From: a virus
Length of the DNA stretch: 34,962 nucleotides
IMG/VR virus record: IMGVR_UViG_3300012917_000030
Coordinates: 1-34,962 of that record
Direction: 5' to 3' (one strand)
In this document: positions 6,701 through 14,235 of the stretch, one piece after another
Position numbering within the stretch: position 1 is the first letter of the stretch
How the letters are laid out: every line of letters begins with the position of its first letter
Translations under genes and position numbers: made by a program
Notes under the pieces: generated by a model
The model's input: the letters and a program-made list of their open reading frames with translations, nothing else
Told to the model about the DNA's origin: nothing
Databases searched by the model: none

Positions 6701-9048
6701 AGCGCGCGCGGCGCCGCGGCGTCAACGAGGCGCTCACCCATCCCCGTTTGCTTCAGGGCTGACGTGATCACCTCCGGCCTTGCCGCGGCGATCCCGGTGG
6801 CAGCGATCCCCTTTAGGAAGTCACGCCGCTTCATGTCACCGAACGACATCGCCTGACGCTCGGGAGGAGGCCGCTCACCCGGTGCTGGGCCTTCCTCAAC
6901 CTTGCGCGCCCCGCGCTCCAGGATTTCATTCTCAGTCCCGATCGGCAGCGGCGTACGCTTGATGGGCCGTCCGGAACGGCCGCGCTCGAGAACCTGCGGG
7001 ACCAGCGGCTGGCGCCCGACAGGCCCGGCGAGGCCTCCTGGACCCTCTTCGGCGCGCCGCGTGAGTTCGCGCATGATAGCGTCGCGCTCGGGCCCTACCG
7101 TCGAATAGATGCGCCCAGCCTCCTCGGCGATGCGTTGAGATCGCCTCGCGGCCCCCGCGTCCATGCGGTTGCCAACATACTCAAGGCCCTTCTTTGCTAA
7201 CGAACCGACACGCAACGTAGCAACATCTGCCACCGTGCCAGCGACCTTCGCCGCCTTCTCAAGCGGGCCGGTTTCCGGCGGCGCCCAAAACGCCTTGTAG
7301 CTCTCCCGCGGCGCGGTCTCCGAGTTTCCAATAATCCTTGGAATCGCCTGCCTCATGCGTTTTTCTTGTTCGAACGACTGGAACAATTGCTCTGCCCCGT
7401 CGTCACCAAGCATGGCGCGAATTTTGAGCTGATTGTCGGGGGAGTTGATGACGCTCTCGACATTCGCCATACGGCGTCCCGGCGTGCCTTTCTTGCCCAT
7501 CTGGCGGTCCAGCATGTCACGCAGGCCGATGCGAACACCCTCTCTGTTGGAGGGGGACATCTCTCCCCACAGGGCCTCGAACTCCTCCGGATTAACAGCG
7601 TCAGTCAGAACCTTGCGGCCGAAATCCTTGGCCTTGAGAACGCCTGTCGGTCCAGCCCACACATCGCGCGCAGACTTCCAGACGCCGGCCACCTGCGGGT
7701 CGGAGTGATTGTCGATCGCATTGACAAGGTCGTTCTTCAACTCCACGAGACGCCGCCGGGCGCCGGCCTTCTTGGAGCCGGAGATATCATCGTCGAGCGC
7801 CTCCTTGGCATATTGAAACGCCTCGGCAGTCGGGATGCGCTCCTGTTCCGTTGGAGTGCGCATGCTGTTACCGCCACCAGTCTCCTCAGTCAGCTCCGGG
7901 AACCCGCGCGTCGCCGGCTTTCCCTCCATCGCCAGGAACCGGTTCGCCTCGGTCAGCGCGCCAGCTGCCCGCAATCGCGGGATGATGGCCTCGATCTCTG
8001 GGGTGGGGGTGATCCTGGTGCTCTCAAACTTCTCCCACAGCGGATCGGCGGCTGCCTTGCGCCGCCGCTTGATATCCGCTTCCCACTCTCGAACGTTGGT
8101 GCTGTCGCCAAAAGCGTCATTGATGTAGCCGGTCGCACGCTCTGGGTATCTGGCATCGCGATCACGCAATGTATTAGCGATTTCCGTTCGCTGTTGCCCC
8201 ACCGATGATTGTAGGCCCCCCATATGTCCCCGGAGGTCTTCGTTCGCTTCACCGAAGGTCTCCTCAGGGTGAAGCCCTTCGATGACATCCTCGATGGAGT
8301 GGCGGGTATAGCCGGAAGGCTCGAAGGACCGCTGCACCATCTCCTGGGCTTCGGGAGAGGCGGCTTCAAGCGCGTTGGTGCCGCCGGCGGCGCCGACTGA
8401 GCGCTGACCCGCCGGGCGCGGCGAAGGTGCGGGCTGTGGCGGTTCCGGTCCAGTCGCTGGTGGGAATGTCGGAGCGGCAGGCGGCCCCTCGGTCAGAACG
8501 CCCCCAGGTGTCTCGCCAGAAGCCTCCTGAGCGATCTTTTGCAGGACCCTGGCCGTCTCCCTGGGCGCGGCGGAAGGTGCATGGGCGGCAATAGCACCTT
8601 GGCCGCGGCCACCGCCAACGCCCTCGCTCTCCATCACGCCGGCCGCCGTGCGGCCAAGCTCCTTCATGGGGCGCAGGCCGGCCTTGGCGAGTAGCGGGTC
8701 AACCTTCGGTCCAAGCGACTCCGCGCCGGCAGCCACTCCAGCCTGGACCGATTCAAATGGCCGACTAATGGCCGCTTCAGCTCCGCCCTTTAGAAGATCA
8801 ACCGGGATATTACCGGTCTTTTCTACCTCGGAAGGCTGGAAAAAGCGCGATGCGGCTGCCTTAGCTGCACGCACACCGGCAACAATGGCATCGCTCATGC
8901 CTTCCGATTCGACGCCACCGCCCTTAGGAAGACCAGCGAAAGTTTTCTCCGGAGCGGCGGCAAAAGGATCGTGCTCTACAGGCGAGAAGCTTGGTCCCGC
9001 GCTGCCTTCAAACGGATCATGATCGACAGGAACCAATTCAGGCATCAT
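3760..9048 (-). CDS. Giant polyvalent internal virion protein (1762 residues)
   Basis: The gene starts in an ATGA overlap with the upstream lysozyme-protein gene. Residues 1-90 carry two VDHDPF/VEHDPF repeats and a GGG motif. About 230-680 is a long charged helical region. Residues 688-713 hold the linker ERGRSGRP...GTENEIL, repeated at 1037-1062. At 739 an internal Tat-like sequence (MKRRDFLKGIAATGIAAA) occurs. Residues about 950-1025 resemble a ParB/sulfiredoxin-like nuclease domain (REVPFSMF, INPLIVAV, YILEGSNRFDAL). About 1160-1475 is a domain seen in large polyvalent proteins (NYRELLLTLP, SSHFDEPNILAHVRFNDR, FVEEVQSDWHKKG, TTWPELAMKRMIRYAAENGYD, WTTGETQAARYDL). A four-Cys motif lies at 1538-1563. 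The C-terminus is disordered. With neighbours encoding a virion lysozyme and a pyrophosphatase domain, the best reading is a multidomain protein ejected with the DNA to act early in the host. The exact activities are inferred. Confidence 0.75.
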   Translation of the reverse strand: MMPELVPVDHDPFEGSAGPSFSPVEHDPFAAAPEKTFAGLPKGGGVESEGMSDAIVAGVRAAKAAASRFFQPSEVEKTGNIPVDLLKGGAEAAISRPFESVQAGVAAGAESLGPKVDPLLAKAGLRPMKELGRTAAGVMESEGVGGGRGQGAIAAHAPSAAPRETARVLQKIAQEASGETPGGVLTEGPPAAPTFPPATGPEPPQPAPSPRPAGQRSVGAAGGTNALEAASPEAQEMVQRSFEPSGYTRHSIEDVIEGLHPEETFGEANEDLRGHMGGLQSSVGQQRTEIANTLRDRDARYPERATGYINDAFGDSTNVREWEADIKRRRKAAADPLWEKFESTRITPTPEIEAIIPRLRAAGALTEANRFLAMEGKPATRGFPELTEETGGGNSMRTPTEQERIPTAEAFQYAKEALDDDISGSKKAGARRRLVELKNDLVNAIDNHSDPQVAGVWKSARDVWAGPTGVLKAKDFGRKVLTDAVNPEEFEALWGEMSPSNREGVRIGLRDMLDRQMGKKGTPGRRMANVESVINSPDNQLKIRAMLGDDGAEQLFQSFEQEKRMRQAIPRIIGNSETAPRESYKAFWAPPETGPLEKAAKVAGTVADVATLRVGSLAKKGLEYVGNRMDAGAARRSQRIAEEAGRIYSTVGPERDAIMRELTRRAEEGPGGLAGPVGRQPLVPQVLERGRSGRPIKRTPLPIGTENEILERGARKVEEGPAPGERPPPERQAMSFGDMKRRDFLKGIAATGIAAARPEVITSALKQTGMGERLVDAAAPRALARQAIYSFGEDKTQALNYLYEQAKNAKPGSPIEKAYRTAVRYITSGDITKEPSIWEKSVAELRAHDDTVRAGQAARQAAELSGRGEVSETAGPKLEASEAAKPSAEEEVKQEPGLRLPTQSGERVDADTSYPRASDTVDGLKVRKDVPNTASIGAELGNEGNYQELPGIREVPFSMFTGLAKPTPRTTALGDAIKNSGEINPLIVAVDEKGPYILEGSNRFDALQHIGKTSFPAVVVIDNSALERQALARDVTERGRSGRPTKTAPIPTGTENQILQAGFERSRGPTFYSGVEQAVNAAKTTKAPPQQWLATIKNAPGVGREEMQWLGLEDWLKDQKGPVTKQQLADYVRANQIEVREVHKAEGQPLEGGFILGEPKFASYQLPGGENYRELLLTLPDKSVDRISGIQQQQRALERDLREGRIESGPFNQQMAALDEQLDAAHRGPQSFKSSHFDEPNILAHVRFNDRTIDGKKTLFVEEVQSDWHKKGKKGGYTDDAAMKALKTERASLENRIRGEKLPSGQTVAERVDEIDNAIENAKGEVPDAPFKTTWPELAMKRMIRYAAENGYDKVAWTTGETQAARYDLSKHIDQIIYDPKEGTLIASNKGNRILDKDGVKPEELPDYIGKEAADKLLNNPTEKGTRGAHMLSGLDLKVGGEGMKGFYDQILPATVNKLVKKFGARVSQGDVHLAQPAKNMPDIKERAHTVDITPRLRESAFVKGLPQFASGGAVKSPMSTRKKYSYAHDRGTKAEHCSNCSMFRKPHGCTAVGGFIAKMGKCDIWEATRKRRADGGSLLDPTPMADNPPYSLSQDFHERLPEAEGLVEDRRNEPQSGYDHMLAHLQRMGQLGRLMYPWAPGRDFYTPESHHIKRQSGKLSEDIGVHDVGRPHRDAGGPINSVIPGFPSLAGGPGAGIAPMPEWQWNSQQPMAQPKSPTIESGFSFGGNHALTAESMEPSASSTQFKSGFSFVPRQTGREGK

Positions 9049-12000
9049 TGCACCTGGAGATATTTACCGGGTCGTTCTGGGTCAGAGACGTACCATTTCC
9101 CGTCCGGCGCTTTCCTGGCGTTGGCTACCGGAGGCGTTTCCGTTCCTGCTCCACCACCACCGCCTCCGCCACCAGCGCCACCACCCAACGGAACAGGCTC
9201 AAGCGATGCCTCGCCATGGTTCTTGCGGTAGAACTCGCGCATCTTCTCCGGCGAATTGATCGCCATGTCGATTTCGCTATTCATAGTCTCGATCACCCGA
9301 CGCATGACGTTCGGGCTAGTCGCCGAGTTGAGCAATTCGTGCGCACGATTACGTGCCGAATCGGTCACCACATTGGAACCGCGCGACATCACCGCCGCAT
9401 AGGTATTCTCGATACCCTGGAGGCGCGTCATCAGCTCGTACTGATCTTCCGACTGGGTGCCCTTCTGGTAGAGTTCGATCAGCTTGTTGAGCGGCAGGAT
9501 GTTGGTTCGCGTGGACTCCATCTTCTTGATGATCGGCTCAGCGAGCGCGATCGCGCCCTTCGCCTCGAAGCCGGCCATGCCCATCTTGGACTCGGAGGTC
9601 GATAGCGTGCGCTGTGCCGCGGCGTCACCCTTGAAGCGGTTCCAGGCATCGGCTTGCTGCTGCGGGGTGACGCCGTTCTCAACGCGCTGACGCGCCGCTG
9701 CCTTGTGAATTGCCATAAGGGCGGCGCTGCCTTGCGTACCACGACCGACATTGGTCAAAGCCTGAGGACCAACGATATTGTACATCGCCGCCATCTGCTC
9801 GACTTGGTTGTCATCCAAGCCGGTCTGCGAGCGCGTCGCTTCAGATTTTGCCTGCGCTATTGCGGCTGCCTTGTTGCCAGCTTGCTCGGCCGACTCTTTG
9901 CCGCCGGGGATAGCCTCCTGCCCTCGCGAAGGGTCGGGAACGCCAGTGTCGGGATTGATTTTCCACCTGAAACCAGGAGAGAGGACGCCGAATTTCTCGT
10001 CTTTCTGACGTTTTTCCTCGAGGTCGGAAGCTCGCTTCTGTTCCCTGTCGGACTTCTCCCGCGCCAGCCTTTCCCGCTCCTGTTGATACTCGCGCTGATC
10101 CTGGAAATGGGCGGCGCGCTCGGCTGCCTGAGAATTTGCCAAGTCTAGCCTCTGACCCTGAAGCTCGAACCCCTTGTCGATCTTGTCGATCTGCGCCTGC
10201 TTGAAACGGGCATCGAGCTTGAACTTGCGATCCTCCTGGAGCTGCTTGGCGCCATAGCGCTCCTGCTCGGCGCTGGCCCCCAGTGTGGCAAGCCCGGCCT
10301 GACCAATCGCGTTGCCGATGTAGGGCGTCGGATTGGCCAGCATAGCCAGCCCGAACCGCAGGGCATTGTCCGCCGTGAATAGACGCCCTATCCCACCAGA
10401 CCCCGGCGTCGTGCGAGTCTCACCATTTCCTTCGCCATCTGAAGTTGACCGCAGCGTGACCCCGCCACTGGTCGGAGTAGCTCTGGCGGGCAGCCGGTCA
10501 TCTCCAGCAGAACCTGCCGTGCTCGCTCCAGTGTATCCGTGAAGAGGGTCAGAGGACCGGTCGATATTGGCTTCGCGCTGATCGAGATATTCCTTCTTAG
10601 GGGCGAGCCATCGAGCATAGACCTTAGCCGCTTCCTGCCATGTCGGTGCTTCATTCATTCTCCTCCAGACATCGGGGTTGGTGCGTCGAAGGTTCTCGAT
10701 CTCATACGCCGTCTGGGTCTTCGGGTCTCTCCAGTCTAAACCATTCTGCTGGGCATAGCGATCGAGACCGGTCCATTGATTACCGCCATGCTGGTACATG
10801 CCGTGCGCGTAGTGCGCCTCGCCGGTAAACCGCGGCTGATCTGGATGGCGCAGTTCAGACCTAAACTCGCTCTCGGCATTGACGTTATAGAGTACACCCT
10901 TGACGGCGTTCTCTTTGGCGCCGGCCTCGCGCCACTGATCCGCCACCTGACCGGCCATGCCGGGATAGGTTGGCGTCCGCGATGAGGCTGCGTTTGGCGT
11001 CCAATCTCCAGCAATGCCGCCAGGGGCACCGCTCGCGGTTTCTTCCCAGTTGCGCACCGGCCGGTTCGGGCCCGCCTGTGGAACAGCCTCAGGAGCCCCT
11101 ACGGCGCCCGCCCAGGAGGGTCTTGCGAGACCGGTGGGGCTTGATAGGGGGGCGGCCGCCATGGGCGCAAGGCCAGCCCCCGTAGGAGCGTCTGGAGGGG
11201 GTGTGGATGATGTGGGGATATCATCGGGGAAATCCGAGTAATCTTGGGGGTCGTCCCGGCTTGGAATAAAATCCCCGCCGCCCCCAGCCCTATGTAGACG
11301 ATGCAAGCCGTGGATACCTCCACCTCGCCTCATGCCAGGGGGAACATTGATGCCACCGCCATCTTTGAGGGCAAATAGGGCAAATAGGGCACTAAGGTCC
11401 ATGCCCCCCATCGCCGCCCCGGCACCAGCTGCAGCCTCGCCCCCACCGGCGACCGCCGCGTCGCCCGCCCCGGACGCCAGAAGGTCGGTCCCGCCGGCAG
11501 TGAAACCAAGTTCCCCGGCCGACATTCCACTCTCGGCGCCAGCTTGGGTAACTTCGTCAAGTCCGGGCTCGCCGGTCCCCATCAAATCTGGGATGCCGCC
11601 CTGCGTCGAGGGATTGAACATCTTCCCCAGGCCCTTGCCCATCGGGCTCTGGCCCATCTTCATGATGTCGCCGAAGGGGTCCTGTCCCTTTTGCTGGTGC
11701 CCTGCTGCCGGTTTCGGTGGACCCGAACCGTGGGTGATGCTGATGCCGGGGATGTACGACGACGCTCCAGCGTAAGGATATCCCCCGAGGCCACCGCCTT
11801 CATCGTAGCCCGGCCGCTTGATGCCACCACCGCGGTTCCAGAACTGATACCAAGGCTTCGGCGGGGTCGTGGTCGACGTGGACTGCCCGCCCATATTCGA
11901 CCCGACGCCGGTGCCGATCCCGGCCAGCCAGGACAGCTGCTGATAGGGGTAGGCCTGCTGTTGCTGGAACTGCTGGTAGGGAACGTTCAGATATTGCTGG

Positions 12001-12641
12001 GCAAGCTGCTGCTCAGCTGTACCGGCACCGTACTGCGCCTGGAAGCCCTGGAGGATGTCCGCAAGGTTCGCGGTGCCGAGCCCGGCCTCCGAGCTGGCAG
12101 CTCCCAGTTGACGGTTCTTCTCTGCCTGGGCGGCGGTAAGCGCCTGGGAATAGCCGGACGCGTTGAGCCCGGCGATCGTCGGTGCTTCCGCCGTAGCCTG
12201 CTGCTTGGCAAGCTGCGCCTGAGCCACCCCGAGACGGTCGTTGAATAGACCGCCCTGGCCCATGAGGTTGCCCTCGAGGCCGGTCTGCTGTTCCTGATTG
12301 AGCTGACCGAGATTGGCCAGCGTCGCCTGGACGACCTGCTGCTGGTAGGGGTTCTGGAACCGATTGATGTCGTACGCACTGGTCGGCGCTGCGCCGAGCG
12401 ACAGATAATCCTGAGCCTGATTGAAATAGGGCTGCGCGATGCCTTGCGCGTTGTTGATGCCGGCGATGCCGCTGAGCTGCTCCTGCGACATCGGGGCGAC
12501 CATCTGGCCGCCATATTGCTGGTAGGGCTGCGAGCCAACGACGTTGGCCCGATTGATGATGTTTTCGTACTCCTGCATCACCTCCGGCGGAGGCGAATTA
12601 TTGGAGACGTTAGTAGTTGCGCCTTTGGAACTGGAGCCCAT
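9045..12641 (-). CDS. Large internal/ejection protein with tail-lysozyme domain
   Basis: About 1198 residues from the ATG at 12641; an in-frame GTG at 12656 would add five, and neither has a clear ribosome-binding site. Residues about 1-265 are Gln/Tyr/Ala-rich (QQYGGQMVAPMSQEQ, NPYQQQVVQATLANL, QGGLFNDRLGVAQAQLAKQ), a pattern I associate with phage virion proteins. A Gly-rich stretch with RGGGIHGLHRLHRAGGG follows. Residues about 555-700 resemble the phage tail lysozyme fold (NAVKGVLYNVNAESEF, AHYAHGMYQHGGNQWTGLD, YEIENLRRTN, TWQEAAKVYARWL), with a Glu in NAESEF as a candidate catalytic residue. About 788-880 is a highly charged coiled coil, then a helical domain. The chain ends in an eight-plus Gly run and a KAPDGKWYVSDP motif. 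This combines functions that T7 divides among gp14-gp16: wall digestion plus forming a DNA conduit. That role is inferred. Confidence 0.75.
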   Translation of the reverse strand: MGSSSKGATTNVSNNSPPPEVMQEYENIINRANVVGSQPYQQYGGQMVAPMSQEQLSGIAGINNAQGIAQPYFNQAQDYLSLGAAPTSAYDINRFQNPYQQQVVQATLANLGQLNQEQQTGLEGNLMGQGGLFNDRLGVAQAQLAKQQATAEAPTIAGLNASGYSQALTAAQAEKNRQLGAASSEAGLGTANLADILQGFQAQYGAGTAEQQLAQQYLNVPYQQFQQQQAYPYQQLSWLAGIGTGVGSNMGGQSTSTTTPPKPWYQFWNRGGGIKRPGYDEGGGLGGYPYAGASSYIPGISITHGSGPPKPAAGHQQKGQDPFGDIMKMGQSPMGKGLGKMFNPSTQGGIPDLMGTGEPGLDEVTQAGAESGMSAGELGFTAGGTDLLASGAGDAAVAGGGEAAAGAGAAMGGMDLSALFALFALKDGGGINVPPGMRRGGGIHGLHRLHRAGGGGDFIPSRDDPQDYSDFPDDIPTSSTPPPDAPTGAGLAPMAAAPLSSPTGLARPSWAGAVGAPEAVPQAGPNRPVRNWEETASGAPGGIAGDWTPNAASSRTPTYPGMAGQVADQWREAGAKENAVKGVLYNVNAESEFRSELRHPDQPRFTGEAHYAHGMYQHGGNQWTGLDRYAQQNGLDWRDPKTQTAYEIENLRRTNPDVWRRMNEAPTWQEAAKVYARWLAPKKEYLDQREANIDRSSDPLHGYTGASTAGSAGDDRLPARATPTSGGVTLRSTSDGEGNGETRTTPGSGGIGRLFTADNALRFGLAMLANPTPYIGNAIGQAGLATLGASAEQERYGAKQLQEDRKFKLDARFKQAQIDKIDKGFELQGQRLDLANSQAAERAAHFQDQREYQQERERLAREKSDREQKRASDLEEKRQKDEKFGVLSPGFRWKINPDTGVPDPSRGQEAIPGGKESAEQAGNKAAAIAQAKSEATRSQTGLDDNQVEQMAAMYNIVGPQALTNVGRGTQGSAALMAIHKAAARQRVENGVTPQQQADAWNRFKGDAAAQRTLSTSESKMGMAGFEAKGAIALAEPIIKKMESTRTNILPLNKLIELYQKGTQSEDQYELMTRLQGIENTYAAVMSRGSNVVTDSARNRAHELLNSATSPNVMRRVIETMNSEIDMAINSPEKMREFYRKNHGEASLEPVPLGGGAGGGGGGGGAGTETPPVANARKAPDGKWYVSDPERPGKYLQVQ

Positions 12642-12700
12642 GGACCGCGCCGCCACACAGAGTTAATGCGGCGAAGCGCTCGTCGCAGGATAGCGCCAGA

Positions 12701-13183
12701 TTATACGACCCTACTGAAATCGCCAAATAGCTCTGCCGCCTTCGCGGCATAGGCTGCGTGAGCCGCTTCTGCGGTGGCAAAGGAACCAAGACCATGCAAT
12801 TTTCCATTGACCCGAATATGAGAAGTCCATCCCGCCGTCGGATGACGATAGGCCCCCTTCAGTCCAGAAAAGTTGTTGCGCCGAACACGTTGATTGCCGC
12901 AATTCTGAGAGCGCGTCGCCGCGCGTAAGTTCGACCAGCGATTGTCGTTCTTGATAAGATTGATGTGGTCAACATCGTGTTCTGGCCATTCTCCGGTCAT
13001 GTAAAGCCATGCCAAACGATGCGCAAAATAAGCACGTTGATTGATTTTTATAACCAGACGGCCATAATTGAGGTAGCCGGCAATGCTGCCATTTCGGCGA
13101 AATGTTCCGGATAAGGGATCGTAATTGAGGATTGCCCTTAATTTTTCAGCAGACAGTCCTGTCAATTTATCAGTGTGCTGCAT
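12701..13183 (-). CDS. HNH homing-type endonuclease with AP2 DNA-binding domain
   Basis: In this 160-residue protein, residues 51-90 form an HNH motif: FAHRLAWLYMTGEWP, then VDHINLIKNDNRWSNLR, with Asp72-His73, Asn81 and Asn85 at the expected spacing. Residues about 103-157 are an AP2-like DNA-binding domain (NNFSGLKGAYRHPTAGWTSHIRVNGK...GSFATAEAAHAAY). This HNH-AP2 arrangement is typical of free-standing homing endonucleases that spread between phage genomes by cutting alleles that lack them. The ORF is full length with both domains intact, and overlaps the end of the GNAT-like gene by 14 bases. Base composition looks somewhat more AT-rich than the flanking structural genes, consistent with acquisition. 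Confidence 0.9.
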   Translation of the reverse strand: MQHTDKLTGLSAEKLRAILNYDPLSGTFRRNGSIAGYLNYGRLVIKINQRAYFAHRLAWLYMTGEWPEHDVDHINLIKNDNRWSNLRAATRSQNCGNQRVRRNNFSGLKGAYRHPTAGWTSHIRVNGKLHGLGSFATAEAAHAAYAAKAAELFGDFSRVV

Positions 13184-13826
13184 CTGTCATTGACCTTGGT
13201 TTGTAAACGAAATAACACCCAGCGCATCCGCTCGACGCCAGAATATGATCTATATCGATGACGAGACGCTTGCCTTCAGCACTGTACAATCTGTCGGGCG
13301 GCCTGCCCCCGATGAGCAATTTTTCACCGAATACCCGGCGGTAAAGCCGCAGCTTGGCAGCAAGTTTGAACTCGGTGGTAACACCGATCCAAAGAACTTT
13401 CTTCATATTCTCGGAGGCGTCACGCTCCCAAACCAACAATGCTTGAGCGTGCCGCGACTTGCGGAAATCAGGCAGTACATAATTGAACCACTCCGAAATA
13501 TGCCAGTCATCGCTCCAGGCAAATTGCTCGATTGAAACGTAGGCTGCCGCCTCGATGGCTCCCTTTCGGCCGATCACCGGAACCATCGCCAGCTGCTTGT
13601 TGAAAGCGCGCCGCAGATTTGCCCGGACCCTAGCCTCGCTGAGTGCAAAATACTTACTACCGTTCTCGGCATGGAGCTGCGTACAAATCTTAACGAGGTC
13701 TTCCTCTTCGTCGGCCTCGGCGATCCTGATGCGGGAGAACTCCCGATTGTCTCTGCCGTTGTAGTCGGCCTTGTGGGCAGATGATGGCGCGTACTTGAGT
13801 TCCGTGACGGTGACATCGACTTTCAT
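13170..13826 (-). CDS. GNAT-like acetyltransferase-fold protein
   Basis: This is a 218-residue product. The start at 13826 is preferred to the longer frame at 13895 because the ATG forms an ATGA overlap with the preceding 53-residue ORF. The fold pattern suggests GNAT: a first strand plus helix at about 31-54 (FSRIRIAEADEEEDLVKICTQLH), a GAIEAAAYVSIEQF strand pair at about 89-102, a WFNYVLPDFRKSRHAQALLVW segment at about 113-133 in the place of the acetyl-CoA motif, and a final helix-strand with LRLYRRVFGEKL. The usual R/Q-x-x-G-x-G/A pyrophosphate loop is degenerate (Arg122-Lys-Ser-Arg-His-Ala), so activity is uncertain. GNAT-like proteins occur in other podovirus late regions. It sits in a cassette bounded by two Cys or HNH nuclease-type genes. 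Confidence 0.6.
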   Translation of the reverse strand: MKVDVTVTELKYAPSSAHKADYNGRDNREFSRIRIAEADEEEDLVKICTQLHAENGSKYFALSEARVRANLRRAFNKQLAMVPVIGRKGAIEAAAYVSIEQFAWSDDWHISEWFNYVLPDFRKSRHAQALLVWERDASENMKKVLWIGVTTEFKLAAKLRLYRRVFGEKLLIGGRPPDRLYSAEGKRLVIDIDHILASSGCAGCYFVYKPRSMTDAAH

Positions 13827-13984
13827 GCTCTCGCCGGGTCCTGACACCCGTCCCTCAGACAGCGGCGCGGCTCTGGGCATTGAGAGCGCGCACAATGAGC
13901 GTGAGGTTTCTCACGCGGATCGTGGATATGCGTGCGGCCTGGAATAAGCGGAGCAGTGGGATAGACCTTGTTTTCATCGGTCAT
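13823..13984 (-). CDS. 53-residue protein with four-Cys, possibly zinc-binding motif
   Basis: This small ORF is too short for routine calling. It is supported by ATGA overlaps at both ends: its ATG at 13984 overlaps the stop of the upstream Cys-motif gene, and its stop overlaps the ATG of the GNAT-like gene. The protein has a polar N-terminal half and a C-terminal half with cysteines at 31, 36, 42 and 47 (C-x4-C-x5-C-x4-C) amid Arg and Pro. Four regularly spaced Cys suggest a small zinc knuckle or a structural metal site. No family is recognised. Coding status rests on exact coupling and an uninterrupted frame. Confidence 0.6.
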   Translation of the reverse strand: MTDENKVYPTAPLIPGRTHIHDPREKPHAHCARSQCPEPRRCLRDGCQDPARA

Positions 13985-14235
13985 AGGAGACCCCAATAGT
14001 AGTCTCTGCCGTATTTTTTAGCGTACTCAAGATTGGCATGATACCAAGCACGCGCACGCTGATTGGCGTACCTCTTGTTTTTGGCATGCCAGATCTTCGC
14101 ACGCTCCGCCATACACTGGCAGCAATCGGTGTTTGAGACAACTCTTTTGGTAATATGCCCTTTTGGGCAGGGCTTACCGGTGAAATATTGTTTGAGCCCT
14201 TTTGCGATGGCTGACCGTCTAGAAATTTTCCTCAT
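13981..14235 (-). CDS. Small Cys-motif protein resembling the N-terminus of endonuclease VII/HNH-type phage nucleases
   Basis: The 84-residue protein starts in an ATGA overlap with the DUF6496-like gene. It opens RRSAIAKGLKQYFTGKPCPKGHITKRVVSNTDCCQCM. The Y-x-TG-x-PC-x-x-GH ... R ... N-x-x-C-x-x-C pattern is common at the N-terminus of phage endonuclease VII-like and related nucleases, where the Cys pairs bind zinc. A basic aromatic helix follows (RARAWYHANLEYAKKYGRDYYW). The usual C-terminal catalytic part is missing. It could be a truncated nuclease or an independent small DNA-binding protein. The gene is AT-richer than its neighbours, which suggests mobility. Confidence 0.6.
   Translation of the reverse strand: MRKISRRSAIAKGLKQYFTGKPCPKGHITKRVVSNTDCCQCMAERAKIWHAKNKRYANQRARAWYHANLEYAKKYGRDYYWGLL

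Noticed and set aside
7366-8208. 280-codon plus-strand frame
   Set aside because: It lies opposite the helical part of the 1762-residue gene; its composition and lack of motif or supporting context mark it as a shadow of GC-rich third positions.
11544-12248. 234-codon plus-strand frame
   Set aside because: It is antisense to the Gln-rich N-terminus of the lysozyme protein; the Leu/Arg-rich product lacks recognisable features.
11987-12538. 183-codon minus-strand frame inside the lysozyme-protein gene
   Set aside because: It is an alternative-frame Arg/Ser-rich translation of a Gln-rich segment; the main frame continues through with recognised domains.
13826-13895. Upstream 23-residue extension of the GNAT-like protein
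   Set aside because: The ATG at 13826 is coupled by ATGA to the 53-residue ORF, whose frame occupies the extension.
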